64,000 nt of DNA from Virgibacillus sp. NKC19-3 (lineage in GTDB: Bacteria > Bacillota > Bacilli > Bacillales > Amphibacillaceae), in assembly GCF_019837165.1 (NCBI RefSeq), contig NZ_JAGYHC010000001.1:1550001-1614000 (forward strand). The letters are read 5' to 3'. Position numbers and translations under genes: made by a program. Below are positions 8,172 through 16,756 of this stretch, in pieces (position 1 is the first letter of the stretch; every line of letters begins with the position of its first letter). The notes below the pieces were generated by a model. It worked only from the letters and a program-made list of their open reading frames with translations. It was not told the origin of the DNA and did no database searches.

Positions 8172-9428
8172 ATGATGAGTATTCGTCGGATTGAACAAAC
8201 ACTAAAGCAATTTAATAAGATAGGTTACACAGAAGACGGCATCAATCGGTTGGCATATACGGAAAATGAACGCAAAGCAAAAGAAATTTTTAAAGAAATA
8301 TGCGAAGGTGAGAATTTAAGTGTGCGAATGGATTATGCAGGTAATATGATTGCACGTAGAGAAGGAATAGATCCAACATTACCCCCTGTTTCGACTGGTT
8401 CACATCTTGATACGGTTATTAATGGAGGTGAGTACGACGGGACTGTTGGCGTTGTTACTGCAATTGAATTAATTCGTCGTCTAAACGAACAACAGATACA
8501 AACCAAGCATCCGGTTGAGATCATTTGTTTTACTGCTGAGGAGTCATCAAGGTTTGGGGTGTCCACAATTGGAAGTAAATGCATGGCTGGAAAGTTAGAA
8601 CAGCATAATGTCCAAAACGTAAAAGATAAATGTGATATAAGTTTAAAAGATGCCTTTTCACAGGTAGGACTAAATTTAAGTCAAGCTGGAGACGCATGTA
8701 GAGAAAACGAAACGATCAAAGCATTTTTTGAAGTTCATATTGAGCAGGGGCCTGTATTAGAGAGGGAGCAATTGGATATTGGGGTTGCAACGGGAATTGC
8801 AGCACCAACTCGCTTAAAAGTAACGGTGCAAGGTAAAGCATCACATTCCGGCACAACACCGATGAATTTACGAAAGGATGCATTTTTAGGTGCTTCCGAA
8901 ATCGGTTTAGCCGTCGAACAAGCGGCAATGATCGAGGCGCAGAAAGGGACGGTTGCAACTGTAGGAGATTGTACTGTTGCTCCCGGTGTCATGAATGTTG
9001 TTCCGGAACAAGCGGAGATGAAAATTGATATTCGCAGCATTAACATGGCTTCAAAACAAACGGTGATGAAACATATAAAGGACACGATTAAGTATGTAGA
9101 AAGTAAAAGAGAACTATTGGTACATTCCGAATTACTTACGAATGATAAGCCTATATTATTAGAACAGGAAGTTACTTCCTCCATTTCGCAAACATGTGAA
9201 CAATTAGGTGTTTCATATAGGAAAATGCCGAGTGGGGCGGGACATGATGCGATGCATATGGCAAAACTTTGTCCAACGGGATTGATTTTTATTCCTTGCA
9301 GGGATGGTTTAAGCCATCACAAAGATGAATTTGCCTCATTTGAAGCCATTGGAATCGGTTGTGACGTGTTGGAAAAGGAAGTATTAAAATGGGCCGTACC
9401 AAAGAAGGCTGAGGCAATTTCAAAATAG
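8172..9428 (+). CDS. M20 family amidase (N-carbamoyl amino acid / ureidosuccinate hydrolase candidate)
   Basis: A 418-residue Zn amidase of the hydantoinase/carbamoylase branch of M20. Starts at 8172 or 8175 both follow GGGGAG at 8162-8167. Metal-site residues are seen in TGSHLDT (His78), YDG (Asp89), TAEESSRFG, HIEQGPVLE and GAGHDAMHM. Relatives hydrolyse allantoate, N-carbamoyl-beta-alanine or N-carbamoyl-L-amino acids, releasing ammonia and CO2. Sequence alone does not separate these. Because the next genes encode PyrK-, PyrD- and dihydroorotase-like proteins, N-carbamoyl-L-aspartate is the most economical substrate, giving aspartate. It is first in an operon with gaps of 12 bases or less through the PyrD-like gene. 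Confidence 0.88.
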   Translation: MMSIRRIEQTLKQFNKIGYTEDGINRLAYTENERKAKEIFKEICEGENLSVRMDYAGNMIARREGIDPTLPPVSTGSHLDTVINGGEYDGTVGVVTAIELIRRLNEQQIQTKHPVEIICFTAEESSRFGVSTIGSKCMAGKLEQHNVQNVKDKCDISLKDAFSQVGLNLSQAGDACRENETIKAFFEVHIEQGPVLEREQLDIGVATGIAAPTRLKVTVQGKASHSGTTPMNLRKDAFLGASEIGLAVEQAAMIEAQKGTVATVGDCTVAPGVMNVVPEQAEMKIDIRSINMASKQTVMKHIKDTIKYVESKRELLVHSELLTNDKPILLEQEVTSSISQTCEQLGVSYRKMPSGAGHDAMHMAKLCPTGLIFIPCRDGLSHHKDEFASFEAIGIGCDVLEKEVLKWAVPKKAEAISK

Positions 9429-9440
9429 TGGGGGTATATC

Positions 9441-10226
9441 ATGAAAGATTATCATTTGACAGTATTGTCCAACCGCCAAGTAAGTGACCGTTATTGGCAT
9501 ATGATAGTAGATTCGTCTGTTGTGGAAGAACGCATTGAACCAGGTCAATTCTTTAATATCAAACCTACGAATCACGAGACCTATTATCCTTTATTAAGAA
9601 GACCATTCAGTATTTACTTGATCAATGAGGATACACTCGAGTTTCTTTATAAGGTTGACGGTCCGGGAACGAGGCAACTAGCCAGGTATAAACCAGGTGA
9701 AAAAATCAACTTGCTTGGCCCCGCAGGAGTTCCTTTCACCATGTCAAAAGACTGTAATAAGGTATTGCTCTTAGCAAGGGGTGTCGGCATTGCTACTCTT
9801 GCTGCACTTGCTCAAAAAGCCGCTCGAATGAACATTGAAATATATGCCATTTTAAGCGCCCGAAAGCAGGATGATCTATTAGCCACGAAGACAATGGAAA
9901 AATATTGTACAAACGTTTACTGTGTGACAGAAGAAGATGGAACAAGTGATGTGGAACATGTACGTGAAATGATTCGTGATTTAATGGAGACATATCCTAT
10001 TCATGCGGCGTACACATGTGGATCAAGAAGGCTATCGATGCTACTGCAGAAAATGTCAAAAGGAAATGGAATCACTGGTCAGGTTGCTTTAGAGGAATAC
10101 ATGGCGTGTGGAATGGGAGTTTGTTACTCGTGTGTATGTGACGTAAAAAGGCATGGTGTAACACAAACCGTTAAATCTTGTGAAGACGGACCGGTTTTCC
10201 CGCTTGAAGAGGTGGTGTTTGAATAA
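9441..10226 (+). CDS. PyrK-like electron transfer subunit (catabolic paralogue candidate)
   Basis: A 261-residue flavin/iron-sulfur reductase of the DHODB electron-transfer subunit family. RRPFS at 53-57 is the FAD-binding motif and Cys222, Cys227, Cys230 and Cys246 (MACGMGVCYSC ... KSCEDGPVF) are the [2Fe-2S] ligands. The loop usually written GGGIGxAPL is here ARGVGIATLAAL, an unusual change at the nucleotide-binding site. Its stop overlaps the PyrD-like start by one base. In biosynthesis this subunit links dihydroorotate oxidation to NAD; here, among degradative enzymes, it could drive the reverse reaction, feeding NAD(P)H electrons to reduce orotate. That direction is inference. Confidence 0.85.
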   Translation: MKDYHLTVLSNRQVSDRYWHMIVDSSVVEERIEPGQFFNIKPTNHETYYPLLRRPFSIYLINEDTLEFLYKVDGPGTRQLARYKPGEKINLLGPAGVPFTMSKDCNKVLLLARGVGIATLAALAQKAARMNIEIYAILSARKQDDLLATKTMEKYCTNVYCVTEEDGTSDVEHVREMIRDLMETYPIHAAYTCGSRRLSMLLQKMSKGNGITGQVALEEYMACGMGVCYSCVCDVKRHGVTQTVKSCEDGPVFPLEEVVFE

Positions 10227-11167
10227 TGAAAAAGGGATTGAAGATGGCCGTAGATATTGGTGGAATGACAATAGCAAATCCTGTTATGCCTGCTTCAGGA
10301 GCTTTCGGAGAGGGGATGGATAAGCTTATTGATTTTAATCTCCTTGGTGCACTGGTACCGAAAAGTATTACAAAATATCCCCAAAGAGGTAACAGAAATC
10401 CACGGGCGTGTGAAACCCAGGGCGGGATGATTAACTCAATAGGTATTCAAAGTAAAGGAATTGATCATTATTTACAAGAAACCATTCCTTATTACGAGCA
10501 GTACTGTGCACCACTTATATCCAGTATTTCTGCCGAATCCATTGATGAATTTGTCGAGATGTCCAATATCATTGCATCGGTCCCAAGCGTGGTTGCCTTG
10601 GAATTAAATATATCGTGTCCGAATTTAAAAAATAATGGTCAGGCGTTTGGAATGAGTGACGCTATCACCTATCAATTGGTTGATAGAGTACGAGAGACTA
10701 CAGATAAACCAATTCTTGTTAAACTAACGCCAAATGTTACGGATATTCAATCAATTGCTTTAGCTGCGGAAAGGGCTGGAGCCGATTCGTTGGTCGTGGC
10801 CAATACCCCTTTAGCCATGGCGATTGATATTCATTCCCGACGACCTAAAATCGGCAACGTTATGGGTGGATTATCAGGTCCAGCCATTAAACCCATCATT
10901 GTTAGACAAATATATCAGGTCCATGAAGTATCGCGGCTCCCCATTATTGGCTGCGGTGGAGTCATGACAGCTAATGATGCAATTGAAATGATGCTGGCTG
11001 GTGCTTCAGCAGTGCAAGTAGGAACGGCAAACTTTGTATCCCCAACAGCTATGATTGATATCATACAGGGCATTCAAACCTATATGGAAGAACACCAATT
11101 GTATCATATTGATAAATTAATCGGCGGAGTTATGGTCCGTAATCAATGGGAAAAGGATTATATCTAA
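10226..11167 (+). CDS. PyrD-like dihydroorotate dehydrogenase B catalytic subunit (orotate reductase candidate)
   Basis: A 313-residue FMN TIM-barrel enzyme of class 1B. Cys131 in ELNISCPN is the class 1 catalytic cysteine, Lys166 in VKLTPNV and the GGLSGPAIKP loop bind FMN and phosphate. Length and motifs match biosynthetic PyrD, and there is no C-terminal ferredoxin domain as in dihydropyrimidine dehydrogenases (PreA/DPD), which argues for orotate over uracil as substrate. The pyr biosynthetic genes (pyrB, carAB, pyrE, pyrF) are absent from the window; the neighbours are amidohydrolases and a transporter. Orotate plus reductant to dihydroorotate is the proposed activity, as in classical orotate-fermenting bacteria. 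Confidence 0.87.
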   Translation: MKKGLKMAVDIGGMTIANPVMPASGAFGEGMDKLIDFNLLGALVPKSITKYPQRGNRNPRACETQGGMINSIGIQSKGIDHYLQETIPYYEQYCAPLISSISAESIDEFVEMSNIIASVPSVVALELNISCPNLKNNGQAFGMSDAITYQLVDRVRETTDKPILVKLTPNVTDIQSIALAAERAGADSLVVANTPLAMAIDIHSRRPKIGNVMGGLSGPAIKPIIVRQIYQVHEVSRLPIIGCGGVMTANDAIEMMLAGASAVQVGTANFVSPTAMIDIIQGIQTYMEEHQLYHIDKLIGGVMVRNQWEKDYI

Positions 11168-11189
11168 GTAAAAGAAAGAGGGATTACGG

Positions 11190-12644
11190 ATGGTAGAATG
11201 GGATCATATCATTAAAAATGGAAAAATTACAACGGCAGATGATTGTTATGACGGAAATATTTATATAAAGGATGGAAAAGTTGCAGCCGTTACGTCCGAG
11301 GAATTACCAGGGGAAGCAGACGAAACGACAGATGCCAATGGCTGTTACGTATTGCCTGGATTAATGGACACGCACGTTCATTCGAGAGATCCAGGATCCA
11401 CGCATAAGGAGGACTTTTACCACTCTACCTTAGCAGCAGCTGCTGGTGGAATCACACTTGTATTTGAGATGCCGAATACAAATCCACCTATCAATAACGT
11501 GGAAAATTTTGAGAATCAAGTTGATAATCTATCAAAAAAAGCGAACGTTGATTTTGGTGTTTGGGGAATTTGTTTAGGGAACTTAAATTTAGATAGTATT
11601 CAGTCACTTGACGAATCGGGGGTGATAGGTTTTAAATTTTTCTGGGGATATGCTATAAAACGAGATACGTATGAATTGGTTTATAATTATAGTTCGGAAA
11701 TGAAAGATATTATTCCTCCTCTTGATGATGGTGAGGTCTATAAAATATTCAGAGAGGTTTCCAAGACGGGCAAAGTTTTAGCAATTCATGCAGAAAATAA
11801 TGAATTAATCCACCAGTTGACAAATGAAGTACAAAATGAGGGGGGTAAAGATTATGAGGCTCTTGTTGAAGGAAGACCGGGTCTTGCTGAACTGACAACG
11901 ATTCAAACTGGAATTGCTTTTTCCAAACATACAGGAGCACGACTACATGTACTTCATATTACTTCTGCAGCGGGAGTAGATGCAGTTAGAAGCGCGCAAG
12001 AAAAGGGAGATAATATAACTGCAGAGACTTGTCCTCACTTTCTCTTTTTGAATACGGATGACTACAAAGCTATTGGTCCGATGATGAAGGTTTATCCGCC
12101 GGTGAAATACAAAAAGGATCAGGATAAACTTTGGGAGAGTATTGAAGATGGTACCATTTCGATTGTTTGCTCTGATCATGCGCCACATACGGAAGAAGAA
12201 AAAGATGGTGATTTATGGTCAATCCCAGCCGGCATGTGCGGTGTGGAAACGACCGTACCATTAATGCTGAACGCGGTAAATGAAGGGAAAATCACAATCC
12301 AGCAATTGGTTGCATTGCTATCTACGAACCCGGCTAAACAATTTGACCTTTATCCAAGAAAAGGTTCTTTGGAGATTGGTTCAGATGCAGATATCACGAT
12401 TGTCGATCTAAAGCAGCCGTTTGAAATAAAAAGAGAGCAATTGCATAGTAAAAGTAAAGTTACCGCTTTTGATGGCTTTCAGGGAAAGGGGAAACCGCTC
12501 GCAACCATTGTTCGTGGCAAAACCATTATGAAAGAGGGCCAAATCGTTAACGATCATCAGGGTCAATGGACGAAACCGGTTAGTAAAAGTACAACGTCGG
12601 TGGAACCTGGGCTATGTCATCCCCCGATGTATTACATGACCTAA
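11190..12644 (+). CDS. Dihydroorotase/allantoinase-type cyclic amidohydrolase
   Basis: A 484-residue binuclear metal amidohydrolase. Visible ligands are His62 and His64 (HVHSRDPG), Lys149 in GFKFFWG as the probable carbamylated lysine, His200 (AIHAEN), His256 (HVLHITS) and Asp329 (CSDHAPH). The family includes dihydroorotase, allantoinase and dihydropyrimidinase. It is longer than the usual Bacillus PyrC of roughly 430 residues, with a C-terminal tail after residue 450. Between an orotate reductase candidate and a carbamoylase in one operon, ring opening of dihydroorotate to N-carbamoyl-aspartate is the best fit. Allantoinase is the main alternative because the regulator is PucR. Confidence 0.85.
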   Translation: MVEWDHIIKNGKITTADDCYDGNIYIKDGKVAAVTSEELPGEADETTDANGCYVLPGLMDTHVHSRDPGSTHKEDFYHSTLAAAAGGITLVFEMPNTNPPINNVENFENQVDNLSKKANVDFGVWGICLGNLNLDSIQSLDESGVIGFKFFWGYAIKRDTYELVYNYSSEMKDIIPPLDDGEVYKIFREVSKTGKVLAIHAENNELIHQLTNEVQNEGGKDYEALVEGRPGLAELTTIQTGIAFSKHTGARLHVLHITSAAGVDAVRSAQEKGDNITAETCPHFLFLNTDDYKAIGPMMKVYPPVKYKKDQDKLWESIEDGTISIVCSDHAPHTEEEKDGDLWSIPAGMCGVETTVPLMLNAVNEGKITIQQLVALLSTNPAKQFDLYPRKGSLEIGSDADITIVDLKQPFEIKREQLHSKSKVTAFDGFQGKGKPLATIVRGKTIMKEGQIVNDHQGQWTKPVSKSTTSVEPGLCHPPMYYMT

Positions 12645-12669
12645 AAGCATATAGATTTAATTTGTACGC

Positions 12670-13109
12670 ATGGGTAAACAACCATACATTGGGTTAGTTC
12701 AGTCTGTGCGCTTGAAAATTTTCCTATCACCGAAATCCCTGTTCATAAAGAGTTGATTTTCGCGCTTGCAGAGGTAAAAAAGCAGCAACACTCGCCAATA
12801 TACATACAGAGATGTTGTAAGAAACGAGTGGAAGAGCTATTGTCAGTTCGATTACTGGTCTTCGGGAAATTAATCTCCCAGTGAAGCAGCCTGGATCGTC
12901 CATTATGCTTATGTGGAGAAAAGCTGTAGCATAATCCCTGCATTGAATTTCCATTTGGGGTACGAAACGGCTGTAAAAGTAGTCAAGCAGGTAACTGAAA
13001 CAGGGCTAACTATCAAAGAAGTTTGTAAGAAGAATTGGATATCATTTTGGCCCCGCGTGAGATAACCACGCTGAGTATTGCTGGGAATGAGCTTTTAACA
13101 CATCAGTAG
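12670..13109 (+). pseudogene. Decayed aspartase (aspartate ammonia-lyase) gene
   Basis: Several frames in succession resemble aspartase. Near 12690 a YxGxVQSVR stretch is followed, after a frame change, by LENFPITEIPVHKELIF then ALAEVKK. After an internal deletion GLREINLPVKQPGSSIM appears at about 12855-12910, the fumarase/aspartase signature, but it then runs into a stop. The C-terminal LGYETAVKVVKQVTETGLTI and a tail resembling the family end (PREITTLSIAGNELL) lie at about 12955-13106 in two frames. The gene has at least two frameshifts, a lost signature continuation (PGKVNPV) and a large central deletion. It sits exactly where an aspartate-consuming enzyme would complete the operon's pathway to fumarate. 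Confidence 0.75.
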
Positions 13110-13239
13110 TGGGTTGCCCGTCACCTTCACTATATTTAGTGTTAAAATACTTAGTTGTTTCCCTTATTTTTGTTATCATCATTTTCGTAAATAAAATGGT
13201 TTACTTTGATAAAGTATTGATGTGAAGGAGTTTATAGTT

Positions 13240-13980
13240 ATGGAAAATATACATTTGAAGTCAATCAGTCCAGCCGATTTAGGCGAGGTAACTTTATTAG
13301 TAGGTGATCCGGGCCGCGTGGAACTTATTTCAAATAGCTGGGAAAATACAAGACTTCTTTTAAAAAATCGCGAATTTATTTTGGTCGCAGGTACATGGAA
13401 AGGTAAAAATGTTTCGATCTGTTCTACCGGAATAGGATTGGGGTCTACAGAGATCGCTGTTATTGAGCTGATTCAAAGTGGTGCAAAGAAACTGGTGCGC
13501 TTAGGGGGGTGTGGTACTTGGAGAAAGGATTTAGCTCCGGGGGATATTATGCTGAATCACGCGATGGCACGTAATCATGGCGTATTATCTGAATATGTCA
13601 GTGATGTATATCCTGCGGTTGCAGATTTTGATCTCTTACAAAAGATTAAATCTAATGTCACAAGTGTTGGTTTTCATGTTCATACGGGCATTGGGATGAC
13701 AACACAAAGTTACTATCTTGGTCAAGGACGTGATCATGCTATTACGAATGGGCCGAAACCTGACTCATCCTTTATGAATTATTGGCAGGACAGACATATT
13801 ACCAACTTTGAGATGGAAACTGCTGTTTTATACCTTTTGGCAGCTTTATACCAAATTCCTGCTGCAAACTGTCTAGTTATTCATGTCAATCGATTCAATG
13901 ATCAATGGGTATCAGATGACAATTATAAAGTTCTTCATGCAAAAGCAGCTAAAGCTATTCTCAATGCTTGTATACATTAA
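13240..13980 (+). CDS. Uridine phosphorylase-like nucleoside phosphorylase
   Basis: A 246-residue member of the PNP/UDP phosphorylase family. ATG 13240 follows AAGGAG at 13225-13230. The phosphate-binding GDPGRV is near residue 27, RLGGCGTW forms the central loop and NFEMETAVLY near residue 197 corresponds to the ribose-binding ExE region seen as EMES in uridine phosphorylases. Such enzymes cleave nucleosides with phosphate to a base and ribose 1-phosphate. Placed between pyrimidine-degrading enzymes and a transporter, pyrimidine nucleoside cleavage is likely. Whether it accepts uridine, or an unusual substrate such as orotidine, cannot be told from sequence. Confidence 0.82.
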   Translation: MENIHLKSISPADLGEVTLLVGDPGRVELISNSWENTRLLLKNREFILVAGTWKGKNVSICSTGIGLGSTEIAVIELIQSGAKKLVRLGGCGTWRKDLAPGDIMLNHAMARNHGVLSEYVSDVYPAVADFDLLQKIKSNVTSVGFHVHTGIGMTTQSYYLGQGRDHAITNGPKPDSSFMNYWQDRHITNFEMETAVLYLLAALYQIPAANCLVIHVNRFNDQWVSDDNYKVLHAKAAKAILNACIH

Positions 13981-14025
13981 GTCGTACCAAAACTATCTAA
14001 ATTTTACTTGAGAAGAGGGAAGAAT

Positions 14026-15270
14026 GTGAATAATATGCATAAAGTCAATCAGCAAGAAGACGGGTATAAAAAGAAAGTACTTGGCTCATCTATGCTTGGA
14101 TTAGGATTAGAAGGCATGGATATAATGTTTCTTTCGTTTGTGTTAACCAGTATAATCGCAGAATTTAACATTTCATCTGCCGCAGGCGGGGCTATCTCTT
14201 CCGTTACTAATATTGGAATGCTCCTTGGAGGAATTGGTTTTGGAATTCTTGCGGATAAATTTGGCCGGATTCGTGTGTTCACTTACACTATTTTTTTATT
14301 TGCCATTGCTACGGCATTAATGGCGTTTTCAACGAACATATATATGATTTATATTTTTCGTTTTCTCGCTGGTGTCGGTGGAGGTGGAGAATTTGGAATA
14401 GGAATGGCTTTAGTAGCGGAGGCTTTTCCAAAAGAAAAACGGGGGAGAATGACCTCCTGGGTAACCGTTGGCGGTCAGGTCGGGTCGATTCTAGCCGCTG
14501 TAGCAGCAGCAATCATTATTCCTTTAGGAGGGTGGAGAGCCTTATTCATTATTGGTATTTTACCGGTATTTCTAGCTTATTATGTCAGAAGAAATTTAGA
14601 TGAAACGGAGGACTGGAAGAAAGCAAATCGACAAACAAAAGAAAAGAAAGAAAAAGCTACTTTATCTTTGCTGTTTAATTCACCCAAAACAACGTATGTT
14701 ACCATTGCATTAACAATTATGTCTAGTGTGCAAGTTGCGGGATATTTTGGTTTAATGAACTGGCTACCATCTATTTTGCAAGAGCAAATAGGACTTAGCG
14801 TATCTAATTCTTCTTTGTGGATGATTAGTACCATTATAGGCATGTGCTTGGGTATGTTACTATTTGGTCAAATATTAGATCGGTTTGGGGCAAAATGGTC
14901 TTATAGTATCTTTCTAATTGCATCAGCTGTTTCCGTGTTTATTTATGTGTATGCGGATAGTGCTGTAACAATATTAATTGGTGGGGTGGTTGTAGGATTT
15001 TTCGCTAATGGTATGAACGCGGGATATGGTGCATTAATTAGTAGCTTTTATCCAACTAATGTTAGAAGTACTGCCAATAATGTTATTTTTAATACTGGAA
15101 GAGCAGTTGGCGGATTGTCTCCAATAGCTATTGGTTTCTTCTTAGACAAGTTTAGTATCACTGCAGCAATGTCATTTTTATCGATTATATATATTATTTC
15201 ATTGATCGTTATTTTGACACTACGCGATGTCCCATTAAAAGGAAAAAGGAAGGCTGTAAAAGTAGAGTAG
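14026..15270 (+). CDS. MFS transporter, aromatic acid/carboxylate type
   Basis: A 414-residue 12-helix permease. GTG 14026 is chosen because GAGGGA ends five bases upstream; ATG 14035 is possible. Typical features are LGLEGMDIMFLSFVL in helix 1, ADKFGRIR in the loop between helices 2 and 3 and a glycine-rich FLAGVGGGGEFG in helix 4, giving the look of the AAHS (acid:H+ symporter) group that takes up benzoate-like acids. Orotate is a heteroaromatic acid, so this is a sensible orotate importer for the operon. It is the last gene before a strong terminator at 15362. Substrate is inference. Confidence 0.8.
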   Translation: MNNMHKVNQQEDGYKKKVLGSSMLGLGLEGMDIMFLSFVLTSIIAEFNISSAAGGAISSVTNIGMLLGGIGFGILADKFGRIRVFTYTIFLFAIATALMAFSTNIYMIYIFRFLAGVGGGGEFGIGMALVAEAFPKEKRGRMTSWVTVGGQVGSILAAVAAAIIIPLGGWRALFIIGILPVFLAYYVRRNLDETEDWKKANRQTKEKKEKATLSLLFNSPKTTYVTIALTIMSSVQVAGYFGLMNWLPSILQEQIGLSVSNSSLWMISTIIGMCLGMLLFGQILDRFGAKWSYSIFLIASAVSVFIYVYADSAVTILIGGVVVGFFANGMNAGYGALISSFYPTNVRSTANNVIFNTGRAVGGLSPIAIGFFLDKFSITAAMSFLSIIYIISLIVILTLRDVPLKGKRKAVKVE

Positions 15271-15361
15271 GATAAACAAAATTGCTCAGGTACATTTACT
15301 ATTATGATTTGTATATAATTCCAGATTAAGCCCCACGTATAACATAGGGACATGGGAGAAG

Positions 15362-15400
15362 CTGTTGCACAATTCGATAATCGATTGTGCAACAGTTTTT
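15362..15400 (+). terminator. Strong terminator closing the pyrimidine-catabolic operon
   Basis: CTGTTGCACAAT and ATTGTGCAACAG form a long nearly perfect stem whose centre can also pair (CGAT/ATCG), followed by TTTTTG. Confidence 0.92.
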
Positions 15401-15714
15401 GTGTACAAAAACAGATCACAAAGGGTATGTTCTCGTGTATTATAAACCATTAATATAAACTTAATACGCTAACTGCTGCAATTATCTATTATATGTACCA
15501 ATCTATTTGTGGGAATCTGATTTAGTCTCTTATTCTGTATTTGCGTATTGGGAAACAGCTCAAGAAAATATCCAACCAAAACGGGCATGGGTTTATTATA
15601 AAAAATTTAAAAAGAGAAGGCTTATTTAAGTGCGTTAAAAAACGATCTATTTTCCTTATTCTCTTTTTTCTATGCTTTGTTTCTTACCTTATTCAATATA
15701 TCATATGTACTATT
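15401..15714. other. Intergenic stretch, nothing recognised
   Basis: This AT-rich space separates the end of the MFS unit from the convergent LysR gene. A 64-codon open frame on the plus strand (15541-15735) has no ribosome site and overlaps the LysR 3' end, so I do not call it a gene. Confidence 0.5.
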
Positions 15715-16599
15715 TTAAATCGTAAACGATTTTGACATAGCAATAAATTCACGTACAGCGAACGGTAAGTACGTGTTCTTTCTCCAGACCATGCCTAACT
15801 CCAAATTAACGATAGGTCTGTTAAAAGGAATGGCGATAATTTTTTCATTGTTAATCTGGTTACAAATTTTACTTGGTAATAAAGCAACACCTAACTTTGC
15901 TTCAACCATTTCAATCATGAAATCTTTTTGTGAGCTTTCACAGACGATATTTGGATAAAAACCTTGTTTTTCGCAAGCTTCAATAATACTATCATGCAGG
16001 GAAAAATCATTCCGATATAAAATAAATGCTTCTTTTCTGATATGAGAAAAGTCAATGGATCTTTTCTTCGCTAAAGGATTGTCTTTCTGTACAATAAGCA
16101 TTAGGGGGTCCTTTAATAGTTTAACGGTTTCAAAGTTTCCTTTTTGAATGGGGATATTACATACTAATCCAATGTCAAGCGTTCCTTCGTCAACACCATG
16201 TTTGATTTTGTTACTACCAACTTCCGTTAAGAGCAATTCAATGGAAGGATGGGCTTCTTTGTATTGACTGATTAATTTGGAAAAAAATGCAGCACCGATA
16301 ATCGGGGGAATTCCAATTTTAATTTCCCCTTTTTTCAAATCAATGACATCATTGATTTCAGATGTTAAGTTCTCAAACGCGTGCAGAACCTGTTTGGCAT
16401 TAACGAGAAGGGCTTGACCAGCATCAGTTAGCTCTAATTGATTAGCCCCTCTATAAAAAAGCGGAGCACTGAGTTCGGACTCCAGGTTTTTAATTGTCTT
16501 GCTTAATGATGGCTGGGAAATATGAAGGATGGATGCTGCTCTTGTAAAGTTCAACTGTTTCGCAACTTCTGCAAAATATTCTATCTGTCTTATGTCCAT
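15715..16599 (-). CDS. LysR family regulator, CidR-like, of glycolate genes
   Basis: A 294-residue LysR regulator. ATG 16599 follows GGAGAGG with nine bases of spacing; the ATG three codons upstream abuts that site. The N-terminal helix-turn-helix covers about residues 1-60 (FTRAASILHISQPSLSKTIKNLE) and the co-inducer domain starts near residue 88 (KGEIKIGIPPIIG). It resembles the CidR/YwbI group. Divergent from malate synthase G and the glycolate oxidase genes, it is the likely glycolate- or glyoxylate-responsive activator of them. The shared 157-bp gap holds a LysR-type T-N11-A box at 16643-16658. Confidence 0.88.
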   Translation of the reverse strand: MDIRQIEYFAEVAKQLNFTRAASILHISQPSLSKTIKNLESELSAPLFYRGANQLELTDAGQALLVNAKQVLHAFENLTSEINDVIDLKKGEIKIGIPPIIGAAFFSKLISQYKEAHPSIELLLTEVGSNKIKHGVDEGTLDIGLVCNIPIQKGNFETVKLLKDPLMLIVQKDNPLAKKRSIDFSHIRKEAFILYRNDFSLHDSIIEACEKQGFYPNIVCESSQKDFMIEMVEAKLGVALLPSKICNQINNEKIIAIPFNRPIVNLELGMVWRKNTYLPFAVREFIAMSKSFTI

Positions 16600-16642
16600 G
16601 ATAGGCATCCTCTCCAGACAATAACGTGTAATTATGCTTCAT

Positions 16643-16658
16643 TATACTACAAGGTATA
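16643..16658. promoter_or_regulatory. Candidate LysR box between lysR and glcB
   Basis: TATACTACAAGGTATA is a dyad with 5-bp arms and matches the T-N11-A pattern of LysR sites. It lies midway in the divergent intergenic region. Confidence 0.45.
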
Positions 16659-16756
16659 GCTAAAAGGAATAACGATCATGCAAAAAATGTATTTTTGTTT
16701 CTACGCTACGTTGTAATAAAATGAAGAGTAGAAAAACGGAAGTGGAGGTATGATGA

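Noticed and set aside
8172-12644. Allantoin degradation operon
   Set aside because: A PucR regulator, an allantoinase-like enzyme and an M20 enzyme suggested it, but the PyrK- and PyrD-like genes and the aspartase relic have no role in allantoin breakdown. It is kept only as an alternative.
15541-15735. 64-codon plus-strand frame with a hydrophobic C-terminus
   Set aside because: It overlaps the end of the LysR gene, has no ribosome-binding site and shows no recognisable domain.
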